Origin: Culex pipiens pallens
Lineage: Eukaryota; Arthropoda; Insecta; Diptera; Culicidae
Assembly (NCBI RefSeq): GCF_016801865.2
Contig: NC_068938.1
Coordinates: forward strand, 213,835,611 to 213,899,610
DNA: 64,000 nt
Direction: 5' to 3'
A program made the position numbers and the translations under genes. This document shows, piece after piece, positions 19,412 through 31,599 of this stretch. Numbering within the stretch: position 1 is the first letter of the stretch; every line of letters begins with the position of its first letter. The notes below the pieces were generated by a model. The model was given only the letters and a program-made list of their open reading frames with translations. It made no database searches and was not told the origin of the DNA.

Positions 19412-20363
19412 ATGGACACTGACGGATCCAAGAGTGCGGATGAATTGGATGTTTTGGGATTTGGGAACAAGTAAGATGCTATGAAGCAAGAAAGACCAGC
19501 CTACTAGATTGATGCGTGTTTTCAGATCAAACTCATCTCGACCTGCCGCCAAAGAGAAGCCCGTCTCACGGCCTACTTTGGAGGAGTACTACGATACGAC
19601 GAATGGACGCCGCGGCCAGGCGCTGGTGTTTAGCCACATGAACTTTACGGCGATGGCCAAGCGGAACGGAACGGACAAGGATCGGGATGACATTTGCACC
19701 GCGTTGTACGAATTGGACTTTAACGTGCACGTGTACGAAGATTTGAGTCGGAAGGAGGTACTGGAGACGCTGAAGAAGTGGTCTCTAGAGGATCACTCGG
19801 ACAGCGACTGCCTGGTGGTGGTCGTAATGTCTCACGGTGAAGAGGGAGTTCTGTACGCCAGGGACAGCAAGTACAATGTGGACGCGCTGTGGAAGAACTT
19901 TGTCGGGAACGCCTGCCCTTCGTTGATTGGTAAGCCCAAGATGTTTTTCATCCAAGCTTGTCGTGGAGAGGAGTTTGATGAAGGAGTCACGCTCAAGACG
20001 GACGGACCCAAAGACATGGTCGACTCAAAGAAGGAGCAAGTGTCGTACTCGATTCCAGCGATGGCGGATCTTCTGGTGATGTACTCCACGTACGATGGGC
20101 ACTACTCGTGGCGTAACCCAAAACAAGGCTCGTGGTTCATTCAGTCGATGTGCAGGGAGTTCAAGGAGAACGGGCGGGTTCGTGATCTGTTGACGCTGTT
20201 GACCGGTGTGGCCCGGCGGACGGCCTTCGAGTATCAATCGTTCGTGCCCAACAATGAGAAAATGGACGCCATGAAGCAGATGCCTTGTCTAATATCGATG
20301 TTGACAAAAACCTTTTACTTTACAAAGAAAACAAAAAGCAAAGTAGTGACTGCAATAGAATAA
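19412..20363 (+). CDS. Short-prodomain effector caspase, catalytic residues intact (paralog 3)
   Basis: Two exons: 19412-19470 (ATG to AA|GTAAG) and 19526-20363 (after TTTTCAG), 298 aa in total. The prodomain is short (about 40 residues) without CARD or DED, so an effector caspase is likely. Landmarks are the S1 Arg in GRRG (about R49), His in VMSHGEEG (about H123), Cys in QACRG (about C165) and HYSWR (about R215), the classic substrate-binding Arg. The linker contains KDMVDSKKE, a plausible Asp processing site between large and small subunits. Codon usage is more GC-rich than in paralogs 1 and 2, and the protein is the best conserved of the three. It is presumably the cytosolic cell-death executioner member of the cluster. 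The exact orthologue name is left open. Confidence 0.95.
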
Positions 20364-20573
20364 AGGATAGATAAGTTTTCACCTGAAGTGATTCAGCATG
20401 TGGACGAACACACGGAAGGTGTGATAGGCGATTGATAACAGCTTGGTAGTATTCGTTCGATGAACTTAGAAACGTGAGTACGAAACGATAATCACTGTCA
20501 CTACTGTCAGTTTTTTTTATGAATAGTAACCATTAAAATGAATTAAAAAGGTGTTCAAAAAATTATTTGTGCA

Positions 20574-20780
20574 ATAGAGGAGAAAATCGTGACGTCAGAA
20601 ATGAACTCAAATCACTCAAAGTTCATTTTGTGAGTGACTTTAACATTTTGGCCTAGTTTGACAGCTACCTTGTCCCCAGTTTTCTGATGGGAGAGAAAAG
20701 GAGGCGAATACTTTATGAAAATCATACCTGTCAAAATTCCTAGCCTCAAAATTTTGTCGCGAGTTTCTTTTCTCCTCTAT
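20574..20780. mobile_element. About 205-bp MITE with ATAGAGGAGAAAA ends
   Basis: The inverted termini ATAGAGGAGAAAA and TTTTCTCCTCTAT enclose about 180 bases with no ORF of note. It is hAT-like by its TAGAG start, but no clean 8-bp duplication was found. It lies about 210 bp past the stop of caspase paralog 3. Confidence 0.6.
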
Positions 20781-23600
20781 AACAATTATAATGCGAAACT
20801 GTGTCCAAATATTATGATTAATCATTTTGTTAAAAGAAACTCAACATCTATCAGTTCCTGTTACAGCAATAATTACTCAAATGTATGGTTAAATTGAATA
20901 ACGGCAGTCAACAGCTTGTGACTTATGTATGGCACTACCCCTGCCGAACAGATAACTGCGTTGTTTACTTATTGGTTGTTGTGTTGAAGTGACCTGGTAA
21001 GAAGATTTGGCAGACGATATGGAATGTTGTCAAACTTGTATATCGATGGTGACACATATATGACATTATATTTATGATCAATCTTCGTTTTTGATAAAAT
21101 TCAAATTGTCCAAATTATTCAACATGAATCATTTTTTATGAGCATTTTAACATATAATGTAATTCAATATAAAAAAAACAATCTGCCAACTAAAATTTCA
21201 GCAGGATTCATCTTTTTTTTTTTTTGTTGAATGACCACTATCTATTAGTTATTTCATATGAGCAAATCTTCCCGAGCTCCGAAAAAGGATTTCATTTGTA
21301 TTTTTTTTAATTTGGTTCAAACTTTTAGGGGGGCTTCTTTATGACTAAAAAAGCCATTTGGGTCATTGGTACCCATTGAAGTGTCTAATCAATTTTGGCA
21401 ATTATCCACACAATCTTTTGAAGGATTTTTTTTATTGATTTAGTGTCTTTGGCAAAGTTGAAGCTATTAATGAGGACTATTCAGACAAAGATAAAAACAC
21501 AGTAAATATGTTATTCGCCAATTTTGTAAAAACCCTTTTTTTACCAAAAATCATTTGTGAAAAAAGTTTTTTTAAATTTCCTTTCAGGCCCGAATTAAAA
21601 AAAATTGTTTATGACGGGAAAATAATTCTATGGACTATACGAAAATTATAGGCTAGTTGGGGAAATTTTGATATTTCTTAGATATTATTTCAACCCCTCA
21701 GGCCTGAAAGGGTTAAGGGACAAAAACTCGCATCTTTAAGCCATGATTTTCATAAAAACAATCAGATTTTTGATGTTTTATTTATTGATATTAATTAACC
21801 CGCTGTTTATTCGACCATCAGTAGATTTTTAGGTTAGGTTTGGCTTTCGGATATCAATTAAACACAATTTAATTTTCTGTCAATGGTTCCTCATTACAAA
21901 TTTGGCTATTGTATTTTTTTTTTTTTTTTTTTTTTTGGGAGAGTGATCCAGCCGCACATCGTTGATGTCGAAACCTCTAAACTGGGCCCTCGTCCTGTCA
22001 CGTCCGTAGTCTTGTCGTACATTACAACTAGAATCAGATCTGCCAATGAATTAGTACACTTCGACCAAATAAACACTGACGCTGTATGGATCTGACTCTA
22101 GAATAAATGCACAGCTGTGTGTTATTCATAAGTCCAAAATGTTCAATTATTCATATAAGTCCATATTTTCATTTGCGGATAACTACCTAACTTGAATTGA
22201 ATACAAGATTTAAAGCAAGCTATCCGAAAGCTACTCTTATCTCAAATCCCCGACATTTTAATTAATAGCCAAAAAAACGTTTCTTGTAAAACCTGTCTGA
22301 CTTCTTTTTAAAAAAAACAAAAAAAAATAATTAATAACAGTTCATATTTTACAAGTCGTGAATTGAAATAGAGACGACCATTTGATCGTCAGAATTCCAG
22401 TAGATCCTCGATTCGCAACAATGGTCGATACAATCATAATCCGGCAACCGTTAGTTCAACAGATCAACGAACTTAGTCCGCTATCATTTCACTATTGATT
22501 GATCGAGACTCTACGGAAATTTTGACAAATCAAAATGGTTTGTATGCTACCTGAATGAAAATCACCGATTCTGATAGAATTACTGAATTCACTGTTACTA
22601 ATTTTGTCCCTAAATAACTAAAGGAAAGTATTAAAAGTTGATATTTATAGTTAAAATCCTAAATTCTACAAAAACTAATTTTTTTAAAAACCCGCATCCT
22701 AACCTGACACCCACATCAAGATAGGGAAAAATCACATATGTAGCGGTTCATTGTACAAATGTGATATTTCCACTATCGGAGAACCTCCTTGTCTCGATGA
22801 CAGCTTACCGGCCATCGATTAAGCCCTGAGACTGCGCCAAAGTGGGTTCTCGCAGCATGAAGTGGTGTCCATGTGTAAAAATGGAAGCTTCAGCAATATA
22901 CTGAACACTTCGATTTTAATTCCACATCGAATCAAGTCATACTCTTTTCCAAACAAGCATCAAACCTATGACACTCATTATGACAAAGCCCAGGGAATAA
23001 ATTTTTTCATTTTTTTTTCGATACAAAAAAATATTTCTTCTCCTAAAGTTTTCAGGAAATTTTTAAATTTTTAAATGATTCGAAAGAAGCAGTCGAAAAT
23101 AAAATAGTTATACATTTTTTTTTATTGTGAAGCTGTCTTATTCGCGATTTTTCTCTTGTGCAGATTCAGAATATTATAATAGATTTTTTTTTTTCATACC
23201 TTTCGTTGTAGATAGTTTAAAAAAATGTATGGTTTTTTCAGTGTTATTCATTTGGACCACTTTTTCCAAACAGCTCAAACAGTATTGATAAGATTTTAAA
23301 TTTGAAAAGTTTGAAAATATGTGATTTTTTCTCAGTAATTTAAAATAGATGAATTCAATGTGTAGAATAATGCTTTATCATATTTAGAAAAAGCACAAAA
23401 AAATATCAGCCCACGTTGAATAACGGTCGTTATGGACACGACAATAACTGGAGCACGCCGCACTCCACCAATGTCAAGTTTACCACGTGTTTTCCCTTCC
23501 TGGATACCAAGTTAACCATTGGCTCCAGTATCGATCCAACACCCGTCCAAGTCGGAAGTTTTAGAACTTGATTCACTTGCAAGCTATTTTCTTTAGATAT
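20781..23600. other. Intergenic stretch, no gene recognised
   Basis: It contains AT-rich low-complexity DNA, a long T tract near 21910-21936 that creates a spurious Phe-rich ORF, and two less AT-rich patches (about 21940-22100 and 22730-22860) without coding signals. The last about 200 bases are presumably the promoter and 5'UTR of the gene at 23616. A 27-codon upstream ORF begins with the ATG at 23433. Confidence 0.45.
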
Positions 23601-23615
23601 TAAATTAACTTCGTA

Positions 23616-24493
23616 ATGGACGGTTACGAAAACACCAGCGAGGATCCACTGATCCGGAAGCGCTTCTCCGACAACATCTTGGACATTCTGCGCCCACTGT
23701 CGGAGTCGGAAATGCCCAAGCTGGGGTGCGGCGGCACTCAGGACGAGCACGGGTCCGAGTACAGCGCCCTGTCGGAACCGTTTTCCGACCTGGACGAATC
23801 TTACATTTTGCTGGACCAGAGGACGAAGGTTTATTGGGTGTTCATTTCGTTTGTAAGAATTTAAAAATATTTTGTGATATTCAGAAACCAGGTGACGACG
23901 AAGGGGATGAGATTCTGCTGAACCAATTCACGCCGGAGTTTCGCAAGGTTTACGACGAAATGATGGCAGAGAAGAGGGACGGGCTGGAGGAAGAAGAGCC
24001 TCCTTTTATCGTAGATGAGGGTGAGCGGGATTCCACCGAGGATGAGTTGATGCTTCTGCACGACCCTGGGCAGTTTAGCCCAAAGTTTCGCGAATTTATT
24101 GACGATTTGCTGAAGCAGTGCGATTTGACGTACCACGTGGAGGAGAAGAAGCGGAAGGTATGGCTGAATTGGTAATTTGAGAAATAAATATAATAGTTTG
24201 TATTATTCTAGGAAGCCCAGAAGAAGAAGGAACGTCGTCCCCGGCGAGCTGCCTCGGAGGAATCTTTCGCTGGTCCGGACAACGATTCACTCTCTGGCGT
24301 GTGGCGTATGTTGGATGCCGTTTCGGTGGAGAATGGTTTTCCGATGTCCAACAATTACTACAACCTGTACGACGATCGGCGCTTCGATTGGCTGACCCGG
24401 GATGAAGTTCCGTGGAACCAGATTGAGGAATCGAAAAATAAGTGCGAAAATTGGCTTAAATCAGCCCACGCGCGTAAGCAAAGCAAGCCATGA
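23616..24493 (+). CDS. Unrecognised acidic 255-aa protein, three exons
   Basis: Exons 23616-23828, 23885-24157 and 24212-24493 are joined by two small GT-AG introns (56 and 54 nt), all phase 0, giving 255 codons plus TGA. I do not recognise the family. The protein is hydrophilic and rich in Asp, Glu and Lys, with no signal peptide or membrane segment, so it is likely cytosolic or nuclear. An internal duplication is visible: FTPEFRKVYDEMM (from about residue 86) and FSPKFREFIDDLL (from about 135). A basic KKERRPRR segment follows at the start of exon 3 and could be a nuclear localisation signal. The C-terminus is aromatic (NNYYNLYDDRRFDWL). The gene converges on threonine dehydrogenase, with 104 bp between the two stop codons. 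The gene model is strong from frame continuity and splice sites. Confidence 0.8.
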
Positions 24494-24534
24494 AACGATT
24501 CGTGGAATATTTCGAAAGAGCACTTTTATTCAAG

Positions 24535-24553
24535 ATTGCATACAAGTAATAAA
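24535..24553. terminator. Facing poly(A) signals of two convergent genes
   Basis: AATAAA on plus at 24548-24553 serves the 255-aa gene. AATAAA on minus at 24540-24535 serves threonine dehydrogenase. Each signal lies beyond the other along its own strand, so cleavage 10-30 nt downstream would make the 3' ends overlap. Confidence 0.7.
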
Positions 24554-24597
24554 GTTGAAAGGTATGAACATGCGCGTGTGTACGGGTAATTCCGATT

Positions 24598-27500
24598 TCA
24601 AACATTGCTTAGTCCCTTGTTCACGTAATTCTCCCGCACATCTTTGACCATGAGGCTGACCAGCTTCTCCAAGTCGTACTGATGCTGCCAGCCCCAGTCA
24701 CGGCGCGCGTCCTGGTCGTCAAAGACCTGTGGCCACGAGTCTGCGATGGCCTGGCGCGAGTCGGGCCGGTAGCTCACGTGGATCTCTGGAATATGCTTCG
24801 CCAGCTCGTTGACCAGCTCCTCCGGCGTAAAGGACATGGCCGTCACGTTGTACACCCGGCGCTCTAGCTTCTCCTCCGGTGCGGTCATGAACTCGTGCAG
24901 CGACCGCAAACAGTCGTCAATGTACATCATCGGCAGCCGCGTGTCCGGCTTGAGGTAGCACTCGTATTTGCCCGATTTGAGCGCCTCGAAGAAGATCGCC
25001 ACGGCGTAGTCTACAAGAAAAGACCTCTCATAATCTGTAATTCTCACTGAATCTCAAAAAATCTTACCAGTGGTGCCACCGCCCGGCGGATCGCTCGAGA
25101 TGACTCCCGGAAACCGCAAACAGCGAAAGTCCAGCCCGAACTTATGGTGATAATACTCCCCAATCAACTCTGCGTGCACCTTCGACACTCCGTAAATCGT
25201 CCGCGGGCGCTGGATGGTCACATTTGGCGTCGGATTGCGCGGGCTGTCCGGCCCGAACGCTCCGATCGTACTCGGCACGAACACCCTCAGTTTGTACTGC
25301 TTGGCCAGCTCGATCACGTTGTGCAGGCCCTCGATGTTGACGCGCACGGCCAGCGGGACGTTCTGCTCGCCGATGGCACTCAACAGGGCGGAAAAGTGGA
25401 TGATCCAGTCGACCCGGTGATCGACCACGATCTTCTGCAGGCCCTTAAAGTCTAAAATATCGGCAAAGATGTACGGCCCGCTGTTGACGATCTCCTCGCT
25501 CGGTTTGATGATGTCGGACAGGATGACGCTGTCCTCGCCGTAGGTGCCGCGCAGCAGCTTCGCGCACTCCGTCCCCAGCTGGCCGAGTCCGCCTTTTGAA
25601 GACAAAGAAAGTGTAATAAAAACGTTAAATCTAATCTAATCTAATCGAACACAAGCGCAGCCAGTCCGAAGAAAGCATCCTGGAAGAACTTGCGGTTAGA
25701 ATACGCCCCAAGTCCTTTCTTGTCATTATTAATTAATGTACTTTTCGAATCTACATTAACCCAGAAGGGTCATTTTTTCCTTTAGAACAAAAATTTTCAT
25801 TTTAAAATTTCGTGTTTTTTCTAAGGTTGCAGGGTTATTTTTTAGAGTGTAACAATGTTCTACAAAGTTTTACAGCAGACAATTACAAAAAAATTGATAT
25901 ATAAACACAAGGAGTTTGCTTAAGAACATCACGAGTTAAAAAAAAGTCCAGGTGAGTAAATAACCAGAATGTTTGAATGTTCTAGCGATAAAAACATTAA
26001 TAAAATATTTCGTACAACATTTTCGATCAAATTGTTGGATTCTTTTAATTATTGATATGCCAATAATTAAAACAATATTCCAATATCAATAATTAAAAAA
26101 ATCAACTTTGAAAATTTTAACCTTTGAAAAAAGTTTTTGCACAAAGACCACATTTCATGGCCAAAATAATGTTCAAATAAATATTGTGGATTTAGATGGA
26201 TTTTCTAGCATCTTCTCGCGGCCGTTGGAAACGGTCGTGGATAGGCCTAGGGGTGCCCAATTGGTGTGAAAAAGTTCAATTCAAAGAAAAGTTATGGCTG
26301 ACAAATGTTATCTCTAATCACTTCTCTAACATCATAAATAGATTCTTGCAATATTTTTATCATGTTGGAATAAATAGATTCTTGCAATATTTTTATCATG
26401 TTGGAAAAATATTATCTTTCTTGAAAAATGTTTCGATTTTTTTATTATATGATCATTCCTGGTTCTGGCTCAATGCCGCCATCATGCGAACAAGTGCTCC
26501 GTGTATTTGTCAACAAAGCTGCGACTGGATGGAAAGACGAAGTAAGGTAGGAGAGGTTTTGACATTTTCAATTTCGCATCTGACCCGCCGCCTATTTCGA
26601 CGGTCGTTTGTAACGACCGAGTTCAGTTAGGAACTAATCGTACAATAATTATAAAAAAAGAGTCATAGACACTTAGGAAATTCTCGAAACAAATTGTTGA
26701 TTTTCTTGATTGGACGTAACAGGAGCTGGCGCTTTGCATTTGAATTTTAAATGGGATTTAACCCGTAAAAAAAAGGATTTTTTTCAAAAAGGTCACTTTT
26801 TGAGGCATATTGGCCACTGAAGCGTTTATTTTCAACATTACTGGCGTGTAGGCCAGATCCTTGCGCATCTTTTGGTTTATGTAACATTGAAATTTGGAGC
26901 ACCCTGAAGCTCGGTACAAACCTTCAAAGTTTGAATTTTTTTCGAAAAATTGACCCCAACAAAATCAAATGGCGTCTAGGGCGTCGCGGGGCGCGACGCA
27001 TATCTTTTTTGCTGGGGCCGATTTTTCGAAAAAATGCCAAACTTTGAAGGCCTGTACCGAGCTCTAGGATGCTCAAAACTTCAATGTTATATATACCAAA
27101 ACATGCGCAAGGATCTGGCCTACACGCCAGTGATAAAAATAAACGCATCATTGGCCAATAGAGCATTCTATGTGCGTAAGTATTGCGTGTACGTACAAGA
27201 AAATAAAGTGAGCTTAAATTTTGTCAGCCAGCAAAACCAAATGGTGCGCTAGTGTGCGTACGCGAAACGTCATAAAGCTCTATATGCCTCAAAAAGTGAC
27301 CTTTTTGAATTTTTTTTGCGGGTTAAATCCCATTTAAAATTCAAATGCAAAGCGCCAGCTCCTGTTACGTCCGATCAAGCTATTTTGGATTTGGGCTCAA
27401 TACGCCCACCGGAAAAAAAACCCTTGAATGCCCGCCAAAAAGTCATTTTTGTTACAGTCTAATATACATATTTAAAAAATCAACTTTAAAAATTTTTACT

Positions 27501-28825
27501 TTTAAAAAAAGATTTGGTATAAAGTCCACATATCTTGTACAAAATAGTGATCCTTGATAAAAATTGGTCAAAATATTCCCATAGTTAAAGTGAAATTCAG
27601 TGAAATCCCAGAGTTTGCAATAAAAAATCTGTTGAATGTTTTTTCAGCAATTTTTTGAAAATGTATAAACTTAATTCTAGATTAAATTTTCAAAACAACA
27701 TATCCCTCATGGGTTTCCTATGCAGATAGGGCCTTTTGAAAATTTAATCGAGAATTTATTTTTTTATTTTTGTGTTCTACAGTGAGTTTGAGTCAATTTC
27801 GCCCAACTTTCTAAAACATAGCATATTTATTGATCAAGTTCACAATCGTCTTCTGGATTTGTTTTCTTGATTTAATATCTTTTTTGTATGCGTTCAGTTT
27901 AAAATAAAGCAACTTAAAAAACAAAATGTTTTGGCTATTGAAATTACAACTTTAATGATTCTCGTTGCATTAGATCTAAAACGATATCAAGAATAAACTC
28001 AAAACAAGTTCAGGTAAACCTTAATCAAATACGTTTACTCTCATTCACAGATGAAAAGGCATTTCAAATTGATTTTTTGTTGTAGTTTTGGGATATTTTT
28101 ATTCAAGTTATAACAATTTTTGGCACCCTGTAGATATCTTTAAAAAAAATCAATTCGATCACTTCCTAAAACATAACAGACAACTACTTCTCAAGTCCAA
28201 TCTAATAAATCTTTAAGTTAATTGAAGGCTAGCAACAACAATCTAGTCCCAGTCTTCCTCCCCGCCTAGTATCCAGTTCTAAGGTCTATCGTGCCTTCCA
28301 CGCGGTCAAGATCGACAATTTGCATACATATTCTCGTATACACTATTGCTTAGAAACAACACTTCAGTGACAGTTCAACCACATCCCTCTGGCCAGCATG
28401 GTGCGCTCGAGAATCATTCTCAATTGAAATAAATTAAATTACATCAGCGCTGGGGTCGCCAAATAGAGTCGTAGACCTTCACTGGCTATAAAACTTCAAA
28501 GTCAACCAATAACTCAAGATTGGCTGGAATGTTTTAACTTTTAATAACTTTCTACATTTGTATAACCCTATTAAGGCTGTTACATTACACGATTAACAAC
28601 GCTCCACAACGAGGTCACAGTTCCCTGGGGAACCTCGCACGTGACCCATATATCAAACTCACCTGTGATCAATATCTTGGGACTGCTTTTCTTCCCGATG
28701 GAAAAGAATCGCTGCTGTTGGCTGGTCCTCACAACCGTTGTCGTCGTCGTGACGCCACTTCCCCCAAGTTGTCGCACCAACCCGACGACACTCCCACTTC
28801 CGGTTAGCAGCTTCTTCAGGATCAT
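24598..28825 (-). CDS. Tdh: L-threonine 3-dehydrogenase, mitochondrial
   Basis: Short-chain dehydrogenase/epimerase-type enzyme oxidising L-threonine to 2-amino-3-ketobutyrate with NAD+, the first step of threonine to glycine plus acetyl-CoA in mitochondria. Three exons on minus: 28825-28663, 25592-25068 and 25010-24598, all with GT-AG junctions, total 1101 nt, 366 aa. The N-terminal about 50 residues are Arg/Ser/Thr-rich with no acidic residue, ending RFFSIGKK, a likely mitochondrial presequence. The Rossmann motif ITGGLGQLG spans the first splice junction (about 52-60). The catalytic YGVSK (Tyr about 188, Lys about 192) follows PSTIGAFGP. Later segments include RCLRFPGVIS, GGGTTDYAVAI and YIDDC. 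The 3.07-kb intron 1 is full of repeats. Length and motifs agree with animal TDH. Confidence 0.93.
25734..25935. repeat. Dispersed repeat in Tdh intron 1, second copy at about 55130-55330
   Basis: Long stretches (TTTTCGAATCTACATT, AATTTCGTGTTTTTTCTAA, GATATATAAACA) occur in the same order at 55130-55330 with about 90% agreement by eye. There the block lies inside a larger element (54803-55547) with inverted ends, so this copy is a fragment of that family. Confidence 0.75.
26341..26412. repeat. 36-bp exact tandem duplication
   Basis: GATTCTTGCAATATTTTTAT begins at 26341 and 26377; the units are identical through GTTGGAA. Simple local duplication. Confidence 0.9.
26705..27380. mobile_element. 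Foldback element, about 300-bp arms, in Tdh intron 1
   Basis: CTTGATTGGACGTAACAGGA at the left edge faces its near-perfect complement at the right edge (27360-27379). Arm identity continues inward through TGGCGCTTTGCATTTGAATT, the GATCCTTGCGCAT region and CAAACCTTCAAAGTTTG, leaving a short GC-rich centre near 26970-27000. An intronic transcript would fold into a long hairpin. No transposase is present. Short extra sequence (about 27150-27260) makes the right arm slightly longer. Confidence 0.8.
27680..27765. repeat. Short palindromic repeat; relative at 47618-47705
   Basis: ATTAAATTTTCAAAA...CATGGGTTTCCTATGCA...CCTTTTGAAAATTTAAT is self-complementary, and an inverted relative with GCATAGGAAACCCATGA is at 47650-47670. 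This is a small hairpin-type repeat family. Confidence 0.55.
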
Positions 28826-28889
28826 TTTTTGTACTTTTCACTAAACTCCACTGCTTAACAAACACCTTAAGGTACTCGCGCTAGTCCGT

Positions 28890-28924
28890 CTGACCGATCA
28901 GCCAACCCGCGAACTTCTAACTGA
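28890..28924 (-). promoter_or_regulatory. Inr + DPE core promoter of Tdh
   Basis: On minus, TTATCAGTTAG sets A+1 at 28922 and GGTCAG (28895-28890) lies exactly at +28 to +33, fitting DPE RGWYV. The 5'UTR would be 97 nt to the ATG at 28825. The region upstream (28925-29330) is GC-rich for this window and transposon-free, as expected for a promoter. Confidence 0.6.
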
Positions 28925-30708
28925 TAATTTTCGCGCGGCGAGTTTTTCCGCGGTCACGAAGATTTCCCCCCGCGCGAGATATCGATTGACAAGTGATTGG
29001 CACTCCTAAAATTAGGGGATTGTTGAGGGGATGGTTTCACCAGATGTGTCGCGGGAAGCCGTAGAGTTTTTCCGGACAAAAATAGCTTCCTCGAGAAAGG
29101 CTAAAATTACGCGCGCCAGAGAAAGAGAGAGGGGAGTTCAAGATTGAAGGACCTACGTCCAAGTTTGCTCTGGCGAGAAGAATGTGTGCTGGACCGTCCA
29201 GTTCAAGCGCTAATCAACCACTGGTTCCAGCAGGAGCGGTTCAGGTTCGGATATCATGCGCGAGCGCGCGCTCGACCAATTTCGCCAAGTTTGATCGAAA
29301 TTTCGCTGCGCGATGATAAATGTTCTGAAAGCGGTGGGTTGATTGTGAAGTAAATGTTAATAAACGTTTACAGGCTTTTAAGAAAATTATCTGAATTTGA
29401 ATGATATAGTTTCATTCTTTCCCATATATGTCATCTTTAAAATCAAGAATTAATCTATTCATAAAAAAAGTTGTTACATAAATATAAATGTTTTTAAACA
29501 AGTTTTTTTTTTACCGTATAAGGTGAAAATAAATCAAGAAATTTGAGTAAAACCTCGAAAATAAAACATTAAAATTTTAAAAAGTTATAAATCTTTGAAG
29601 ATTTCACTAGGAAAAAAATAAAAAAATATTACAATTCAAAAAGAAGTTTTGACCCTGATTTATTTTATTTTATTAGATTTAAATCTAGAAAATATAAAAA
29701 AATAAAAACAAGCCAGGATTTCAACATTTCAATGCAAAAAGGCATGGAAAATGCATTATACAGCAATACAGCCAGTTTGCAATCATTAGTTTTCAAAAAA
29801 TCTAAGTTTTAAACAAAGAAAATATTTGCATTGAACAAATATTTGTATTAACCTTATTGGAAATTGATAAAATCTGGATCTTATTTTTCGCAAAAAAATA
29901 CTTTGTGCTGTACTTTTTTTTATTTTACAAAAAATCGGCAACATAAGCTTAAAAAATATTTGGAACGGCCTAAGTGCAAAATATCAAAATTAAATATTTA
30001 TCAAAGAAATTCAATACTTTTAAGAAACATAGTTCAGGTAAGGCAAGTTTAAAATACGAATTGCTACAACTACAAATTTTATTGGGAAATAAATTATTTA
30101 AATCTGATAAAAAAAAATCCATACAAAAAAAAGAAATATTTTGAAAATTTACCATTTATCTTCTTAATAATTTTTTTTCGAAAAAACGATCAAATTACTT
30201 GTAAAACATTTTTATTTCATCTACAAATTGAAGAAACGTTTGAATACTTTCTAACAAATGTCAAATGTCTAAGTGATAACAGTTCAATTGCTTGCAAATT
30301 TACATGCTGTTTCATGCATTGTTCCTCTTGTCCCATCGGGATGTTCGTCTTGCCCCATTAGTTGAGCAGAACGTACTGAAAATCAATAAGTTTAAAATCT
30401 TTTTTTATGGTGCAAAACATTTTTTTTTTAAACTTGTTTTGTCTACAAAGTCTTAGTCAAGACCTGTAGAAAGATGATTGATGATTTTTAATTAGTTTAA
30501 ACGAGCATTTCCTTAGCTTATTGCACTTGCCCCACCTTCCCCTACATAAAAATATTCATTGGGTGCAAAATATAAAAATCAAGGTTCACAGTTAAAATTA
30601 AGATTCAAAGAAATTTAAATACTTATATTTTTTTCTCTAAGAACTAAAAATTTTATGCGAAGGTTTAACCCTTTTTGATCATTCAGAAGTTTTTTCCAAG
30701 TTTTTGTA
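28925..30708. other. Tdh upstream region and AT-rich intergenic DNA
   Basis: 28925-29340 is relatively GC-rich with palindromic GCGCGAGCGCGCGC near 29258 and no convincing exon. 29340-30708 is AT-rich; one 'GGAACGGCCTAAGTG' edge near 29962 resembles the termini of the 53215-53699 MITE. Confidence 0.45.
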
Positions 30709-30713
30709 CAATG

Positions 30714-31599
30714 CACAGTGGGAAAAAAGGGCTCAAAAAATTACCGCAACATGATTTCTCGCAAAACATCGATTGCTTTACACCAAAAGCTTCGTTTTTG
30801 CACCAGGAACAATAATCCGATGAAAAATCGCACTGCACGGACCGGTGGCCGGAGTACAGGCCACCAGAAGATCCGGATTTAAGGAAAAAGTATCAGATTT
30901 ATCCAATTGTCAACTGATACGCTTTCTTCTACCATGAATAGTCATGCAAAACAATCCTGGAATAATACTAAATACCATTGGACACATCGGAACCGGTTCC
31001 ACCGATCTCCAGTGGCCACATCCGGAACCGCATTAGGTAACGGTGTTAACCAGGCATGCGACGTATCAAACTTCTTGATTTTGGATGGGGACATGAGTTA
31101 TACACACCTCTTTTAAAAACAAGAAGTTTTATATGTCGCAAGAGTTGTTTCAGGAATTTGCCAAATATGATATACGGATGTAGCCACCGGAGAACCTGGG
31201 AACCGATGACAGAAGCAAAAATACATCTTAAAAATACTCTCCATCCAAAATCAAGAAGTTTAATACGTCGCACGACTAGTTTATGCTGTTTTCCACTACG
31301 GTTCCGGATGTGGCCACCGGAGATCGGTGGAACCGGTTCCGATGTGTCCTATGGTTTTTAATATTATTCTAGGATTGTTCTACATGACTATTCACGGTAG
31401 AAGAAAGCGTATCAGTTCACAATTGGATAAATCTGATACTATTTTCCAAAAATCCGGATTTTTCCGGTGGCCTGTACTCCGGCCACCGGTCCGTGCAGTG
31501 CGATTTTTCATCGGATTATTGTTCCTGGTGCAAAAACGAAGCTTTTGGTGTATATCAATCGATGGTTTGCGTGAAATCATGCCCTTTTTTCCCACTGTG
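30714..31599. mobile_element. 886-bp foldback element with CACAGTG ends and 5-bp target duplication (Transib-like)
   Basis: Ends CACAGTGGGAAAAAAGGGC and its near-exact complement are flanked by CAATG at 30709-30713 and 31600-31604. Arms of about 300 bases stay paired through GTGCAAAAACGAAGCTTTTG-type, CCGGTGGCCGGAGTACAGGC-type and GGAACCGGTTCC sequence. The middle holds a second inverted pair (CAAACTTCTTGATTTTGGAT near 31068-31087 against its complement near 31243-31262). There is no transposase. CACWRTG-type termini with 5-bp duplications are the known signature of Transib, the superfamily related to RAG1. The assignment is inference from the ends alone. Confidence 0.7.

Noticed and set aside
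21883..22095. 70-codon ORF with Phe run
   Set aside because: Created by a poly(T) tract; no family features.
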